NCBI RefSeq assembly: GCF_000002995.4
Contig: NW_025062478.1
Location: 8,532,001 to 8,596,000 of the forward strand
Direction: 5' to 3'
DNA from: Brugia malayi
Taxonomy: Eukaryota; Nematoda; Chromadorea; Rhabditida; Onchocercidae
DNA length: 64,000 nucleotides
The translations under genes were made by a program, and so were the position numbers. Each line of letters begins with the position of its first letter. Position 1 is the stretch's first letter. This document shows positions 12,875 to 25,279 of the stretch, piece after piece. The notes under the pieces were generated by a model. The model did no database searches, had not been told where the DNA came from, and worked only from the letters and a program-made list of their open reading frames with translations.

Positions 12875-13099
12875 ATGCAGTGCGTCAGTAGCACTTACCT
12901 GAATCCAGATAACAATGCAATTGTTAAAAACTCAGAAATGAAGGGAAATACGACTCCGCAAGGAATAGAAATAGTTGCTGTTTTTAAAAAGATGCATTTC
13001 AGATATTTCCATCAGCTACGCTCTGAATTAACCAAAACATATTTTAGATTGGTAACAAACAAGGATGGTCAACAAATCTATTTTACAAAGCATACTTAA
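12875..13099 (+). CDS. hypothetical 74-residue open frame
   Basis: An ATG-initiated frame ends 28 nt short of the LKB1 stop codon, in the opposite orientation. It has mixed composition, with charged and aromatic residues evenly spread (IEIVAVFKKMHFRYFHQLRS). ATGCAG at its start could also be a 3' splice site. No homology is recognised. It may be chance sequence in the LKB1 3' UTR or the end of a convergent gene. Confidence 0.15.
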   Translation: MQCVSSTYLNPDNNAIVKNSEMKGNTTPQGIEIVAVFKKMHFRYFHQLRSELTKTYFRLVTNKDGQQIYFTKHT

Positions 13100-13126
13100 C
13101 GGAAAATATGGGAAAGAAATATGACT

Positions 13127-16100
13127 TCACACTAACATGCTTCGATTTCGTTTTGTGTCATTGAGTGGTACTTGTTCCCCAACATGTCGATCCTCCAGTG
13201 ATGGTTCAACAATCACTGCAGAAAGCATATTTCGAGGGTCCTCGGAATACTGTGATCCACCGTCTTCTTCAAGTGTTGATCCATAAAGATGATCGAGTTG
13301 TACATATACGCTCAGTGGACGATGAGCTGGTATATTGTTACATGCCGATATTGGAACACGATATAAATCGTCCTGCAATATTCTTCACCTCTCAGTTTTC
13401 TTAATACCTCACTCATTACAGTATCTTTTTTAAGCTCATCCCTTATATTCATTCAATTTCTTCTACGAGAGAAACTTTGAAACTTTCAAATCAGAGTAAC
13501 AACGTACGATATTCACTTTTTGCATATACCATTCGCATCTTCTAATTTCATGCATATTTATCCGTCTTTCTGGGTCTTTATCAAGCATGGCAGCAAGCAA
13601 ATATTCCAACGGTTTCGAAAGCTCCACACTTTGCGGCATTTCCAAGGGTTGATTAGCGATGTTGTCAAAAAGGCGCATGATGACGTCACCTTCGAATGGA
13701 TATTCACCACTCACCATGTTGTACAACGTTACACCGCAAGCCCAAATATCAACTTTCTGACCTCTAAAGATGAAAAAATAATAGACATTTAATTATGACT
13801 GAATCCGTATGTAATGTTTCTAGAATTATTCAATAAGCTAATATAGATTTCTCTTCATTATTCAAGCATCCAACATTTAAACGATAAATACCAGAAAGAG
13901 ATGTCGTCGGGAAATAATCTCTAGAAACATCCTTCACGACAAACAAAAAAGAGTTATACCGGTAATTTTCGGAGGTTCCCGAAACGATTTCAGGCGGTTG
14001 AAATTTAGGAGTACCTTGAACCACTGTACACCAATCTTCTGCTTGAAATGTATCGAGCATTTCGGCTACACCAAAATCACTAATTTTGAGAGTTCCATCC
14101 AAAGCGACCAGAAGATTACCCGGTTTAATATCTTTGTGTATTATACCTGAATAGAGATTACTTTGCTAAATAGATAAAAACTTCAGAACAACATTTCCGG
14201 CTTCCAGAGACAGGAAACGTGTTAAATTACTCTTGTTTAGACAACAAAACCACTGTAAAATGAGCTAACATCGATATTACAATATTTATCGTTCTTGGAA
14301 GGGAGTTCTGCAACTCCTGCTATGACTAACATGTTTCACAATGCATTTCAGCTCTTAACTTAAATAACAAATAGGTCTATGACATCTTGTCATTCAGAAA
14401 AGTGTTTATTGCTGTATTAACTTTCATCATTTAAATTCTGCTTGAAGCTACGTGCAATTTTGTAAGTCATCTAAATTCATGGAACAAAATTAGTAAATAT
14501 ACCATGCTCCAAATAAGTTAACATACCATGAGCATGGAGATAACCTAAGCCATCGCAAAGTTGTCTAAAGAAATACTGTGCTTGATACTCAGGCAACTTC
14601 TTTTCTTTGGAAGCATCTAGGAGCTGCTGCATCGAACCAATACAATACTCCAATATCATATACAATTTCTGTTTGTCGTCAACACGAAAAAAATCGCGTA
14701 AAGCAATGACATTGCGATGTCGCACTCGCTTTAATATTCTCAATTCCTGCTCAACGTTAGCCTAAATAAAAGCAAGATTTTCTTGAAATAAACGACTCTC
14801 TTTATTTTAAACTTAACTCATCTGTTATAATAAATATAATCAGTTTAGGAACCAAATTCGACAATCTAAATGAAAGTGAATACACATACATGACCGTTCG
14901 GGATTTTCCTCAGTCGTGCTTCTTTGATGATTTTGACAGCTCTTCTAACTAAAGTATCTTGTTCCAGCACTTCTTTCACTTTCCCATAAGAACCTTCCCC
15001 AATTCTTTCTCCAAATAAATAGCCATTCAGTATTTTCGGTTTTTTTTCCACAAAAACTTCTTCAACAAACTGAAATCGCTAAACATTGATTCCTGAAGTT
15101 ACTAACACTGAATGCAATAAAAATTACTTTCTGAGTTAAAACGCTACCTTTCAAAACTTCATATATAGGAGCTGTGGCAATTTATCCCCGTCGAGTAGAA
15201 GATGAATTAAAGAAACATCACGTTTAATTTGATAATGTATGCTATTATGATGGAATGAATCAAATGTAATTGTGGCAGAAAAATCACTATCAATAATCGC
15301 CATTGTTATATTAGCAAATGTGCAAAAGCATATATTTTTTTAAAACATTTACTTACTGTATCATCCGAAAGTGGTTGAAACAAACGATTATCTGCAAAGA
15401 CACTGCTGAGCACTGCGTCGAAGTCAGAATCACAGTCCGGCGAAAATTCAATCTTTAATGTATATGTATTACTGAAATTCAGCTTTAAGCTTAATTTAAA
15501 ATACTGAAACGCAATTATTAAGTGCTCAGAATTTTGAAGCAGTAATGTTCAGTCTTCAGTAAATTTTGAAATCATTAAAAAAAACTTCGACTACAGACAT
15601 ACCACTGGCTGGTCAACTGCACTTGACGATGGACTAGCTAATGAACTCCATGCACGTAAACTTTCCCTGAGGTCGTTCATTTCGGTTTCATCTTCACAAT
15701 CGTCACCTCCTACTGTCATGCTCTGCAATATGATTGCAAAATCAAGTAGAACAGATTTAATCATGTAATCCAACATTTATCCATCAAAAGAAGTAAATTA
15801 AGATTAAATATCAGAAGAAATAAATTAAGATCAAACAACAGTTATTGGTATGGAAGAATGGTAATCTAAAATATGAAAACCAACCACAGTCCGCCATCTG
15901 GATCTATCGGACTCCACCGACATTGCAGTACTGACTTCCGAACTCATTGACTGATCAGCAGAACAAGGAAAGATGGTAAAGAAAAAGATTATAAATATCA
16001 CATCACATGCATTCGGCCTGGTATGAGCGATCAGCTCCTGAAAATTACTAGTATTTTGTTAGAAAGTGAAAAAACGCCTTCTTCCTTCCCTATTTTCCGT

Positions 16101-17265
16101 TTATCTTTCCGATTAATGCACATAAAGAAATTGCTTTTTTATATTTACCACTTCGCTTGTAAGAGAAGAAATCCATTAGTGTATATTTTCCACCCAATCA
16201 AATCATTCCTTCGATATTTGCCTCTACAAAAAGTTTATTAAAAATCCAAGTTGTTTACAGCACTGCACGCTTTGTAGATATACTTTTCGAATTTATTAAT
16301 ACTACAATATTGCTACATATTCCGGAACAAATCCGTTCACACTACTTTGTTCCACCGACAAAATCCGAAAAGTTGTGGAGAATGGAGAGTTCGGATTTGC
16401 GCAGTCTCGATTTGTATATCGAATCCTGCTAGTTCGAAATTAAGGTTGTATAATTAAAATGTCTGATTAAAACATCACAAAAATAATCGAGAAATGACCT
16501 TCCCATAATATGAATCAGAAGACGTAATTCCTGGTCCCAAATCCTCCTTGTTTCCATCTCACTTAAACTCCCTCAATGAAACTCAACTTCCCAAGCACAG
16601 AGCAGTAACCGACAACTCAACAACATAATCCTGATTGATGCTGTCAAGTGAACAGAGGCACTTTTTAATTTGTTAAAAAAAAGAGAAGAAAAAAAAAAGA
16701 AATACCATCCTAACAAATAGGGAGCACTGGAAGTAAAAGTTGTTTACGACAACAAAAATACAGCCAACCGATGAATGACTGTGTCTATGGAAACATTTAA
16801 ACATAATTCTTCATCTAACGATTCTTCACTTTTCGACTAACTGAAAACTTTGTTAGAAACACAACAAGGGATAATATTCAAGCACGCTAACTCCTAGCTC
16901 AGCTATAACATTTTTTCTTTTCATTATAATTTGTTTTAACTGGCTACTTTCTGCAACATTTCTCGCAAGTGTAACAAAAACAAAGGGGGAATTTTATCCC
17001 ACTTAACGAACGCGAGTTTTAATAAACAAAAAGCACAGGATATACAAAACATGATAATTCATTGCTATTAAGTTAAATGTTGAGCAACACAAAATCGACG
17101 AATACAAACTTTTATAGATAAATTAAGAAGTATAACAAAAGCAGTTTTAAGATTCTCAATACGTATAATTGTTGACTTTATTTCGTAAAGAGAACATGAG
17201 AAATCTTATGAGACAGAGAAATAACTTACCAAATCCTGGACATCCTTAGTGGATGAAATATGCAT
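13127..17265 (-). CDS. par-4: LKB1/STK11 (PAR-4 type) serine/threonine kinase
   Basis: Master kinase that activates AMPK and related kinases, usually with STRAD and MO25; in C. elegans PAR-4 acts in embryonic polarity and energy stress. Nine exons: 17265-17230, 15950-15885, 15722-15603, 15452-15357, 15069-14890, 14761-14527, 14146-13960, 13763-13508, 13372-13127; 473 residues. The donor of exon 8 could instead be at 13517, three codons shorter, and the acceptor of exon 4 is weak (AAAG). The kinase domain spans about residues 118-390: [11 protein letters not shown] loop, catalytic Lys152 in RRAVKII, EYC hinge, [10 protein letters not shown] with Asp250, SDFGVAE with Asp268, [31 protein letters not shown] matches the LKB1-specific insert. 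The N-terminus is acidic and Ser-rich. The tail ends RNRSMLV with no CaaX box. Exon 1 lies 1.3 kb upstream and encodes only 12 residues; it is supported by GTAAGT and phase 0 on both sides. Confidence 0.93.
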
Positions 17266-17738
17266 TGCAGAGATGACATTATGTGCATCAGTTGTTTACC
17301 CAAAAACTTACAGATTACAATTCATGAACAATCTCATCCAAAAAGTAACAATATAGGAGAAAACTCTTCTTATATTTTTGAAAAAAGTTGAAGCTGCGAA
17401 AATTAGAAAGAGATGTTCCGTCTACAATTCAAAATTTTTGATTTGATTAAATTTCATACTCACTTCGTACATTCCCCAATCCGTTTAGTTTTTCCATCTA
17501 AAACAATGCTCCATATTTAGTATACGATACAAAATATCAAAAACGATTTCCAAAAAAATGGAGTCTTAATCCAGACATTTGCACACTATACTCTGAAATT
17601 CGATCGTACAGCACTTAGTCTAAACTTCATACTCAAACAGCTCTCTAAGGATATCAAATTCTACAGACAAAGATGCAGTGAATCATATTAGATGACAAGC
17701 AGTCTTTAAGCATCATTATATATTTTTTAAATTATACT
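17266..17738. other. intergenic stretch between LKB1 and the zinc-finger gene
   Basis: Fewer than 500 bp separate the LKB1 first coding exon from the stop codon of the next gene on the same strand. Nothing coding is seen. It must hold the 3' end of the zinc-finger transcript and the LKB1 5' flank, so the two could be co-transcribed, but no polycistronic signal was identified. Confidence 0.5.
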
Positions 17739-18038
17739 TTAATCAAGGTCTGGTTCAATCATGCCTTCTTGAAGGCAATCGACAAAATTGCTGATGACAG
17801 CTTCAGGAAAACTTATGTTATCATTCAGAAAATCAAATTCTCCTGGTTCAAAAAGGGCATGAGAATGAGATCCTTTAATCATAACAATCGGTTTTACTTT
17901 ACTTTTTTTTCCTTCGTCATTTTTTCTGACCTGAAATAGCTACCATGCTTTTCCAAAGTATTCAAAGCAAAATCAAAGAGAAATTAGTCTAAGGACCATA
18001 TTATATATTATAAAACAATCTACATGGACAATTTAAAT

Positions 18039-18072
<34 letters not shown>

Positions 18073-19835
18073 GATTTAGGAAATTCTAAATAAGAACCTC
18101 ATGTATTTTAAGAGAATTTTTCATGTAATCCTTATCATTTCTTAACGATTCTAGTCCTTGCAAAACCTCCATTCGTCGAATGCTAATTGACCTTCGGCCA
18201 TAACCAACACCTTAAGTTTTTAAAATTAAGAACGTAGCCCAACACCTTCGTATAATATACACAGAAAACGATATGAACAATTTCTTCCTAAAACATACAA
18301 CCTTCCTTATCCGTAATTACAAAATTCTAAAAAAAAACTTACCAAATCTATCATCTACAGCAAATCTAAACAGTCTATAATTAGCCTCTTCGTGGATATC
18401 AGATGATAAATTAGAGTGCTTTTCTAGATGATCACGGAAAAAGGCCGATGAGCAAGTTGAAAATGTACATCTCCGCAGTGGACAACCAAACGTTGCTGAA
18501 AGCCCAAAATGATACGATCTAAAAATAGAAAATCATTGTTAATATTTAAAGAATCAATCAAAATTCAACCGAAAAAAATAGGCTATGGAAGTCTCAGAAA
18601 TTAAAAGACTGCATTAATCAAATTTTGAAAAAGCGTTCTTAAATTATTTTCTGAAAAACTTCAAATATGAATGATAATAACTTCATTTCAACGCTTTTGT
18701 AGCTAGAGAAAGAAAGCACCATCACATTTTAAACACATCTAATTATTTAATATCAATTTGTATAAGTGTGAAGAAATAATTTCATTTCTCAATTTTACGA
18801 GTTCTATCTTAAGCAATGCTTCCTACTTATATATTAAAGTCGAAGTAAATATACTAAAGATAACATACTGAAGTCGAAGTATAGTAAAGACAACATATTA
18901 AATCCGGGTATAGGGAAATTAAGAAATTTTGAACAATGAATAATTCGAAATTAACCCAACGTGTTGTTGATAACTTGCGGGTTCCATGTACATTTCGTTA
19001 CAATATGGACACTGATAGCCCCATGCTTGACGTGGAATGTGATTTCGCAAAGTATGCCGTCTCAAAGTCATCTGGCTAGCTGCAAATTCTGAATAATTAC
19101 ACTGAGCAAACAAATTCAGAACAAAAATTACACTCTTAAATAGTACTTTCAAGATACGCAAAACTACTTCCTTAAGTATTATACGAATTTAATCAGTAGG
19201 AATGAAGATTCGCTAGCACAACTGCTACTATGTATTAAGATGAACTATTCCCTTGAAACTGATGCTTTTCTAAACCAAGCATTCGCATTGAATTGCTCCT
19301 CACTAATTTCTACCTTTTATGCTATTGTTTAAAGTGTGCCTTACCTGCAGCATATCCGCAATGTTTGCAAGCGAATGGTCGCAAATTGGTATGTACGTTG
19401 AAATGCTCATCATACGAACGTTTCGATGAAAGCTTTTTACCACATAGCTCACAAGTCCATTTCATCTTCAGTATTAGATCCTGATTATAAGCCTGGAAAG
19501 AGAAAAAAACAATTTTATTGTCCCAACAGGTTCTACTTATCTAAATTTTGGCTTTGTTTCTCTTTTCTATGTAGTACTTGTGAAACATCTTTGACAGAAC
19601 AATAGAATATTGAAATAGTAACCAACTCCAAGGTCAGAAAGTTCCAATTCTAATAAGAAACAGTTATAGGAAGTCTTATTTGCAACTAGTACCAACCTTA
19701 TCTCTTCCTCTTCACCACATGACAGTACCATAATATAAACTATATGAAAATAGATACCTTGTAATTTTTACTAACAAACAGAGGTACTTGTATTCGATGT
19801 ACTGATGATGATGTCGCCGTCACAAATGGTTTCAT
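17739..19835 (-). CDS. C2H2 zinc-finger protein with four fingers
   Basis: Probable nucleic-acid-binding protein of 276 residues from six exons: 19835-19758, 19492-19345, 19079-18956, 18518-18343, 18210-18098, 17930-17739; all phases agree. Fingers: 1, CELC to HFNVH (about 40-60); 2, CKHC to HTLRNH (68-89), split by an intron whose acceptor was fixed by the C2H2 spacing; 3, CPYC to HVGSYH (99-120), also split; 4, CPLRRC to HLEKH (129-151), with an unusual four-residue Cys spacing. The C-terminal half is finger-free: a basic stretch (GRRSISIRR), then KKSKVKP, then an acidic end (QEGMIEPDLD). I cannot assign an orthologue. The start was chosen as the first ATG in frame after stops. The ABC transporter gene starts 0.9 kb away in the opposite direction. 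Confidence 0.85.
18042..18071 (+). repeat. 30-nt poly(A) tract
   Basis: Uninterrupted run of A in the last intron of the zinc-finger gene (poly-T on the transcribed strand). Simple sequence. Confidence 0.9.
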
Positions 19836-20716
19836 TGCTTTTCTTTATTCTTAAAAAGTAGCTCTTTGTATGATTACCACAATCAAGAAGGATAAAAATA
19901 ACAAACTAGAAGTTCAATGACTTAAAAGACATTACAATAATTAAGATATTATAATAAGACACATTACAATGATAAATACTTCTCGAAAATGTTTCCCAAA
20001 TAAAGACGTCTACAACAATTACGTATGATTCACTTACAATTCATGTATTAGTGCTCTAGTTTTTAAGCCATAAAGATAACTTATCATAATGAAGACACTG
20101 TCATCCCACACTTTTAATTTGTAATTCGCATTTTTCTATTTCATGCTGTCACTCCACACTTATAATGTTTTATTTGTAAAGAAGAAGTCACGAAGAAATT
20201 TAAGTATGTAATATAAATCAAAAAATTAACCCTAATTATTATCAGAATATGAGTAACAATTACTAGCATGCTCAGGAGATTTCCTTTCAATTTGTGAAGA
20301 ACTGAATTTTAATAATCTAGTGAAGTGAGAGATGCCAGTTTTCACCTCGACCAGGGCAGAATGGCATACGAACACCGGGAGTACCAGAATTCGGCTAGCA
20401 AGAAAACAACTTTAGTGATCATTGGTAGTTAGTTAGTGTTGAGGATGAGGTAAAGGTAGCTCTTCTCTTCTCCTCGAGTTCTCGGTCCTTTCAATGAGTT
20501 ACTTCCGAGAATGCTACCTATGAGATAGCATATGGGTTCACTTTTGGTTTAACACGAAAATAAGCGTAGTCTTTTCCCTTCTGAAATTTCGTTTAAAATT
20601 TATTTCTTGTGGATATCTTCCTTGTTAATGTAATTGTTACTACTAATTAGTGTTGAATCTTAGAATTACTTCAAAAAAGCAGTACAGAAATAAAACGGAG
20701 AGGGAGAGTTGAGCTA
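19836..20716. promoter_or_regulatory. divergent promoter region
   Basis: About 0.9 kb separates the zinc-finger start codon (minus) and the ABC transporter start codon (plus), so both 5' flanks must lie here. It contains a less AT-rich block near 20335-20400. No core promoter element could be named. Confidence 0.4.
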
Positions 20717-21374
20717 ATGAATATTGCATGCATTTCGCGTCGTTTGTTCTGTACACGATGCGGTCTCCGGAAACCGTCACCATCATTTTCGACAAGTAAT
20801 AGGTATGCACATTCATTCTTTTTGAATTTTGATGAATACACTACCATCACAATTATTTTTATTCTTCATCGAGAATGCTACCTATGAGTTAGCAACCTAA
20901 CTAATTACCATTAACTTAAAAAAAAACTTAAATACACGTGCAAACTACTTTATGTTAATGTTGAAACTGAAAATCATTAGAAGTTAGAAATTTTCACAAG
21001 GTCCAAAAATAAGAATTGTGACCCGGACAAGTCATTCGTCATAACATGAACACATGCGGTTTTCCCATAAGTTTCAGGTTTTTGTACACCATATTTTATC
21101 CGAAATCGCTAATTGTTCTGCACAGATTGAATAGTGGCGGTTTGAGGAGGAACACTTATCTGTTTCTGGTTAGGAGTGTAAGTTGAAGTGGTCATTACAT
21201 CTTCTGTATGTTTTCCACATACCATTTTGAAAATGACTACTTTTATACTTCAAAGTCCTAAATTGATTTATATGACAATTAATACTTTTTGTATGGAGTT
21301 TGAGGATTATTTATTCTAGTTTCTTTTATTTCTTTTTTTGAGACCCTAACTAATTACCATTAACTTAAAAAAAA
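20506..21374 (+). repeat. two interleaved short direct repeats at the ABC transporter 5' end
   Basis: A 25-bp segment (GAGAATGCTACCTATGAG, then TAGCA) occurs at 20506-20530 and 20870-20894. A second segment, CTAACTAATTACCATTAACT plus an A-run, follows the latter copy directly (about 20895-20926) and recurs at 21344-21374. They flank exons 1 and 2 of the transporter. Confidence 0.85.
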
Positions 21375-24300
21375 TGGTGATTCTGTGCTCCAATTTTTTT
21401 TTTTTTTGATTTTCTACTATAATTCAGCTTTCAAAAGCTGCCAAGCGAGAACCAGCAAAGGTTCGGAATGTTCGGTGGAAAGATTTGCGCGATATTTTTT
21501 CACTTGCATATCCTTGTAGGAGACGAATATACAGTAAGTTTTGAAAGTTATGTGAGTTATTTTCCAAAGTATAACTATCTTTACTTGTTTTTAGTCACTA
21601 AAACACAAAATATGCGTAAGGAAAGATCTTATTAAAGGCACTTAATAATATCAGATTATTATGATACGTTTTCCTTTTTTTCAGATTTTCTTCATACTTT
21701 TATTTTCGAAAAGTTAATAAGATGTATTGTTGTTTTTAGCTGGTTTATTGTTTCTGGTTATCGGGAATGCTATTGGCCTCATTTTGCCTCGTATAATTTT
21801 CATGTTTATTGATATCGATGGTAATTGCGAAAAAGAAGGAGACGTGAGAGAAAATAAAACTGATGAAAAAAATATGTATTTTATTTTGGCTGCCAAGTAT
21901 CTCAGAGTGCATTACATGGTACTATTCGGCCTTTTTTGCATCGCTGCCGCCTCCTATGGTATCAGGCATTATTGCATGCACACTGCAGGTGTTTTTATGC
22001 ACATTTGGAATAATCTGAAGAAATATTTCATTTTCAAAGAATATAGCTATCTGTGGATTCTTTAATTTTTGTAGTATCCATTTTCAGTCTAATTTCACAT
22101 AAGTTGATGAAAAAAGACATCGGAAAGCATTCATTTTACAGCAGCTTTAGAGTTAGAGGTTTTTCATTTGCAGATTAGAGATTTTCATTTCCAGTACTCT
22201 ATTAGGTAAAAAAAATCTAATTGATATAAGACCTCTCAATTGCAGAAATGCAGGTTAAGCTTTTTATTTCCACTACTCTGGTAAGAAATATAAGCAAATG
22301 CAAGATGGATAATCTTGATAGGACCTAATCTAATTTAGGTAGGTGCGCAAGTATTTCTTGACATAAATGATTTTGAATTATAACAATTGGTCGTAAAAGT
22401 TCCAGGTCAACTCGTCATCAATAATTTAAGACAGGCAGTGTTCAGATCGGTTATTCATCAGGATATGAATTTCTTTAGCAAGAATAAGGTTGGCGAAATT
22501 GTAAGCCGCCTTTCAACTGATGCGTTAATTGTGGGTCAGTCGGTTTCATCAAATTTAACTGTTGGTGCGCGAGCTTTTATGTCTTTCTTTGGTTCTGCTG
22601 TTATTATGGTACGTGTCATCCACATCAGCTGTTTACTTTTTTCTTACATTCATTAAATTCGGAATCTAGAAATCTATATTTTTTAATAACAGTAGTGTGT
22701 TCTTAAATCACTCTATTACTTTATATTGTTGTTTGATTTGCTTTGAATGTATTTACTAGGATAGGTGTATACGTCACGAGAGTTATCTGAAGTGGTTACT
22801 TGTCTTACGGCGGCAATCATAACCTCAGGGTATTGTTTCGGTAATTTGCAAAGAAAATATACGTTACAAATGCAGGAAGTAGTCGCTGCATCTAATGAGG
22901 TATTATTATTTGCGAAATTTTTAATCTTCTACTACATCTTTTATGTAATGTTTTCATTCTTCTGTCTTCAACATATTGTTTGGCACGCTGTTTTCAGTTT
23001 GCTAGTTTAATTTTAGACCTCAAATGGTTATGCAGAAGATTTTAAAAAAACTGACGAAATTAAAAATCTTCATCTCATTTACATTTGATTTTCATTTGCA
23101 TCTGTTATTATATTTGGTTTACTAAGTACAACTTTCCAGGGAAGGATTCGTTGGTAATTAGATATATATTTATTCTTTATTTGAGGTTGCTACCGAAAAA
23201 TTTTCAAATATCGTAACCGTGCGGACTTTGGTTTCCGAATTGAAGGAATGTGAAACATACAAAAAAAGAATTCATCAGCTTTGGGTTGTTTCTTGTCGTG
23301 AAGGTCGTGCAGCAGGTTGCATGATAGCCCTGGTATAGATCATGTGAAATTCAAAATTTTTTAGCATTCATTTTGGAGACTGGACTTACTATAAAGTATT
23401 TGTTAAAATTCGTATAAATCGAGTCATTTCAGCACGAAATTGCGATACTTGCTTCTCTTTATACAATTGTATATTACGGTGGACAATTAATGAATATCGG
23501 AACATTGACATATGGTTAATTTACTTACATTGTTTGTGTTCCTACTTAACTGAATCGGATTTAATATAAATTTGGTTTATAATAAAGGACTGAAAAATGA
23601 GGAATGAATTTCAGGTGACCTTCTTGCATTTATTTGGTATGCGAGTTTATGCGCTCTTAGTCTTCCTGGAATGGTCAACTTTTACACGGAACTTATGAAA
23701 GGTCTAGGTGCTAGTGCAAGACTATTTGAGCTTCGTAACCGAATTCCTGAAGTACCAGTAAGAGGTGAGCAAATCTGATGTCATGACAGACAATTTAATC
23801 AGTTATATTGTTAAAGGTTTTATTCGAGTAGTGATTATCAAAGAAAATCTAACGTTATTTTCAGGTGGTCTGTTAAAAAGGAGTATCACTGATGGGATTA
23901 CTTTCAAAAATGTCAGCTTTGGTTACCCAAATCGCCCGCTGTTGTTTACGGATGTCTCTTTTCACATACCAGCAGGCAAAACCACTGCAGTAGTTGGTCC
24001 TTCTGGTTCTGGAAAAAGCACAATTGCCAACCTTATACTAAGGTTTCATTGCATTACACTGCATTAATTGGTTATTATTTTATAAGGAGCTGCAGAATGA
24101 CTAGTGGAAGTTTATGTCGTTAAATTCAGTAAAATCTCAAATTGAATTTTAGGTTGTTTGATTCTAATTCTGGACATATCCTGATTGATAATGACGATTT
24201 AAAATCAATAGATCCATCCTTCTGGCGGCAACAGATTGGCACTGTAGCACAGGTTTTCTTCCATTACAACAGCATAACTAGTTTAAGCGAATTTCTGCTG

Positions 24301-25279
24301 AGCTACTACCAAGGTGACACTTTTTCACTTTTCTAAAAGCATCAAATATTTTAGGAACCGATTTTGTTCTCGACAACAATAAGAAATAATATTATTTACG
24401 GTTCAAAACATCCAGAGTTAATAATGGACGTCCAGGTTTATTGCTTGTTTGTAATTCTAGTGCTTCTTCACTTTGTGTTCTGTAAAAGTTGAAGTCATTC
24501 GAAATTTTAGTTGGAAGAGGCATCAGATCTAGCAAATGCTTTGAATTTTATCAAAAATCTTCCGGATGGATTTGAAACCGTCGTTGGTGAACATGGGACT
24601 TCCATGCTTAGCGGTGGTCAACGTCAAAGAATTGCAATTGCCCGAGCGCTCATTAATGCATGTTTTAAAATCAAAGTTTCTAATGGGGAAGAGCTAAAAG
24701 GGAAGGAAAATGGCTATATTCAGAATTTTTAAGTAACACAGAGACATATGTTTTTGTGTTTTTCAAATGCAAGTTTATTATCTAAATGCAATCATTTCCT
24801 GATACTAGGACCCAATGATGCTTATCATGGATGAAGCAACAAGTGCTTTAGATGCTACAAGTGAGGATTTAGTCCGAAAGGCTATTTTAAAATTAATTAA
24901 GGACAGTAAAAAAACTGTTCTTATTATCGCTCATCGGTAAGGATGCTTTCACATTTGTTTTTAATTTTTCATTATTTAGGACAATATTTCACATTATCAT
25001 CTCATAAATTCTATCAGGCTTATAAATATTCTGACAGAAAAAAATCAAGAAATAATGAAGGGATAAGAAGTTTTAGATTTCTAGGAGGAAATTCGGTTTT
25101 TAAAAAGTGCAACACCAATTTCTGTTGTTTGCAGCCTTTCAACCATCAAATATGCTGATCAGATTGTGGTTATTAATAACGGTAGAGTAGAAGAAATTGG
25201 AACATTCGATGAATTAATGCTCATCGAAGATGGCGTTTTTAAAAATTTGGTGGAAAAACAAGCAGTTAGTTTCAGTTAG
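20717..25279 (+). CDS. mitochondrial ABCB10-type half ABC transporter
   Basis: Inner-membrane ABC exporter that works as a dimer; family roles include heme/biliverdin handling and matrix peptide export (C. elegans HAF-1 group). Fifteen exons: 20717-20802, 21126-21177, 21428-21533, 21740-21988, 22406-22608, 22765-22899, 23186-23332, 23433-23514, 23615-23764, 23865-24042, 24153-24252, 24355-24435, 24511-24657, 24809-24936, 25135-25279; 662 residues. The first 45 residues are rich in Arg/Ser with no acidic residue, a typical mitochondrial presequence. Then [17 protein letters not shown], the membrane domain ([11 protein letters not shown]) and the ATPase: Walker [10 protein letters not shown] (448-456), signature LSGGQRQR (556-), Walker [12 protein letters not shown] (Asp580-Glu581), H-loop His614 in IIAHRLSTI. 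The intron after exon 13 uses a GC donor. No catalytic residue is missing. Confidence 0.96.
24658..24808 (+). other. GC-AG intron in the ABC transporter
   Basis: The intron starts GCATGT and ends ACTAG. Only this boundary keeps frame and gives RALIN joined to [12 protein letters not shown], which aligns without gap to the family sequence RALLKNPKILLLDEATS. The only nearby GT (24661) would create an immediate stop at the junction. Confidence 0.85.

Noticed and set aside
13520..13792. Plus-strand open frame opposite LKB1 exon 8
   Set aside because: Mirror of the kinase exon; the minus-strand reading has clear kinase motifs.
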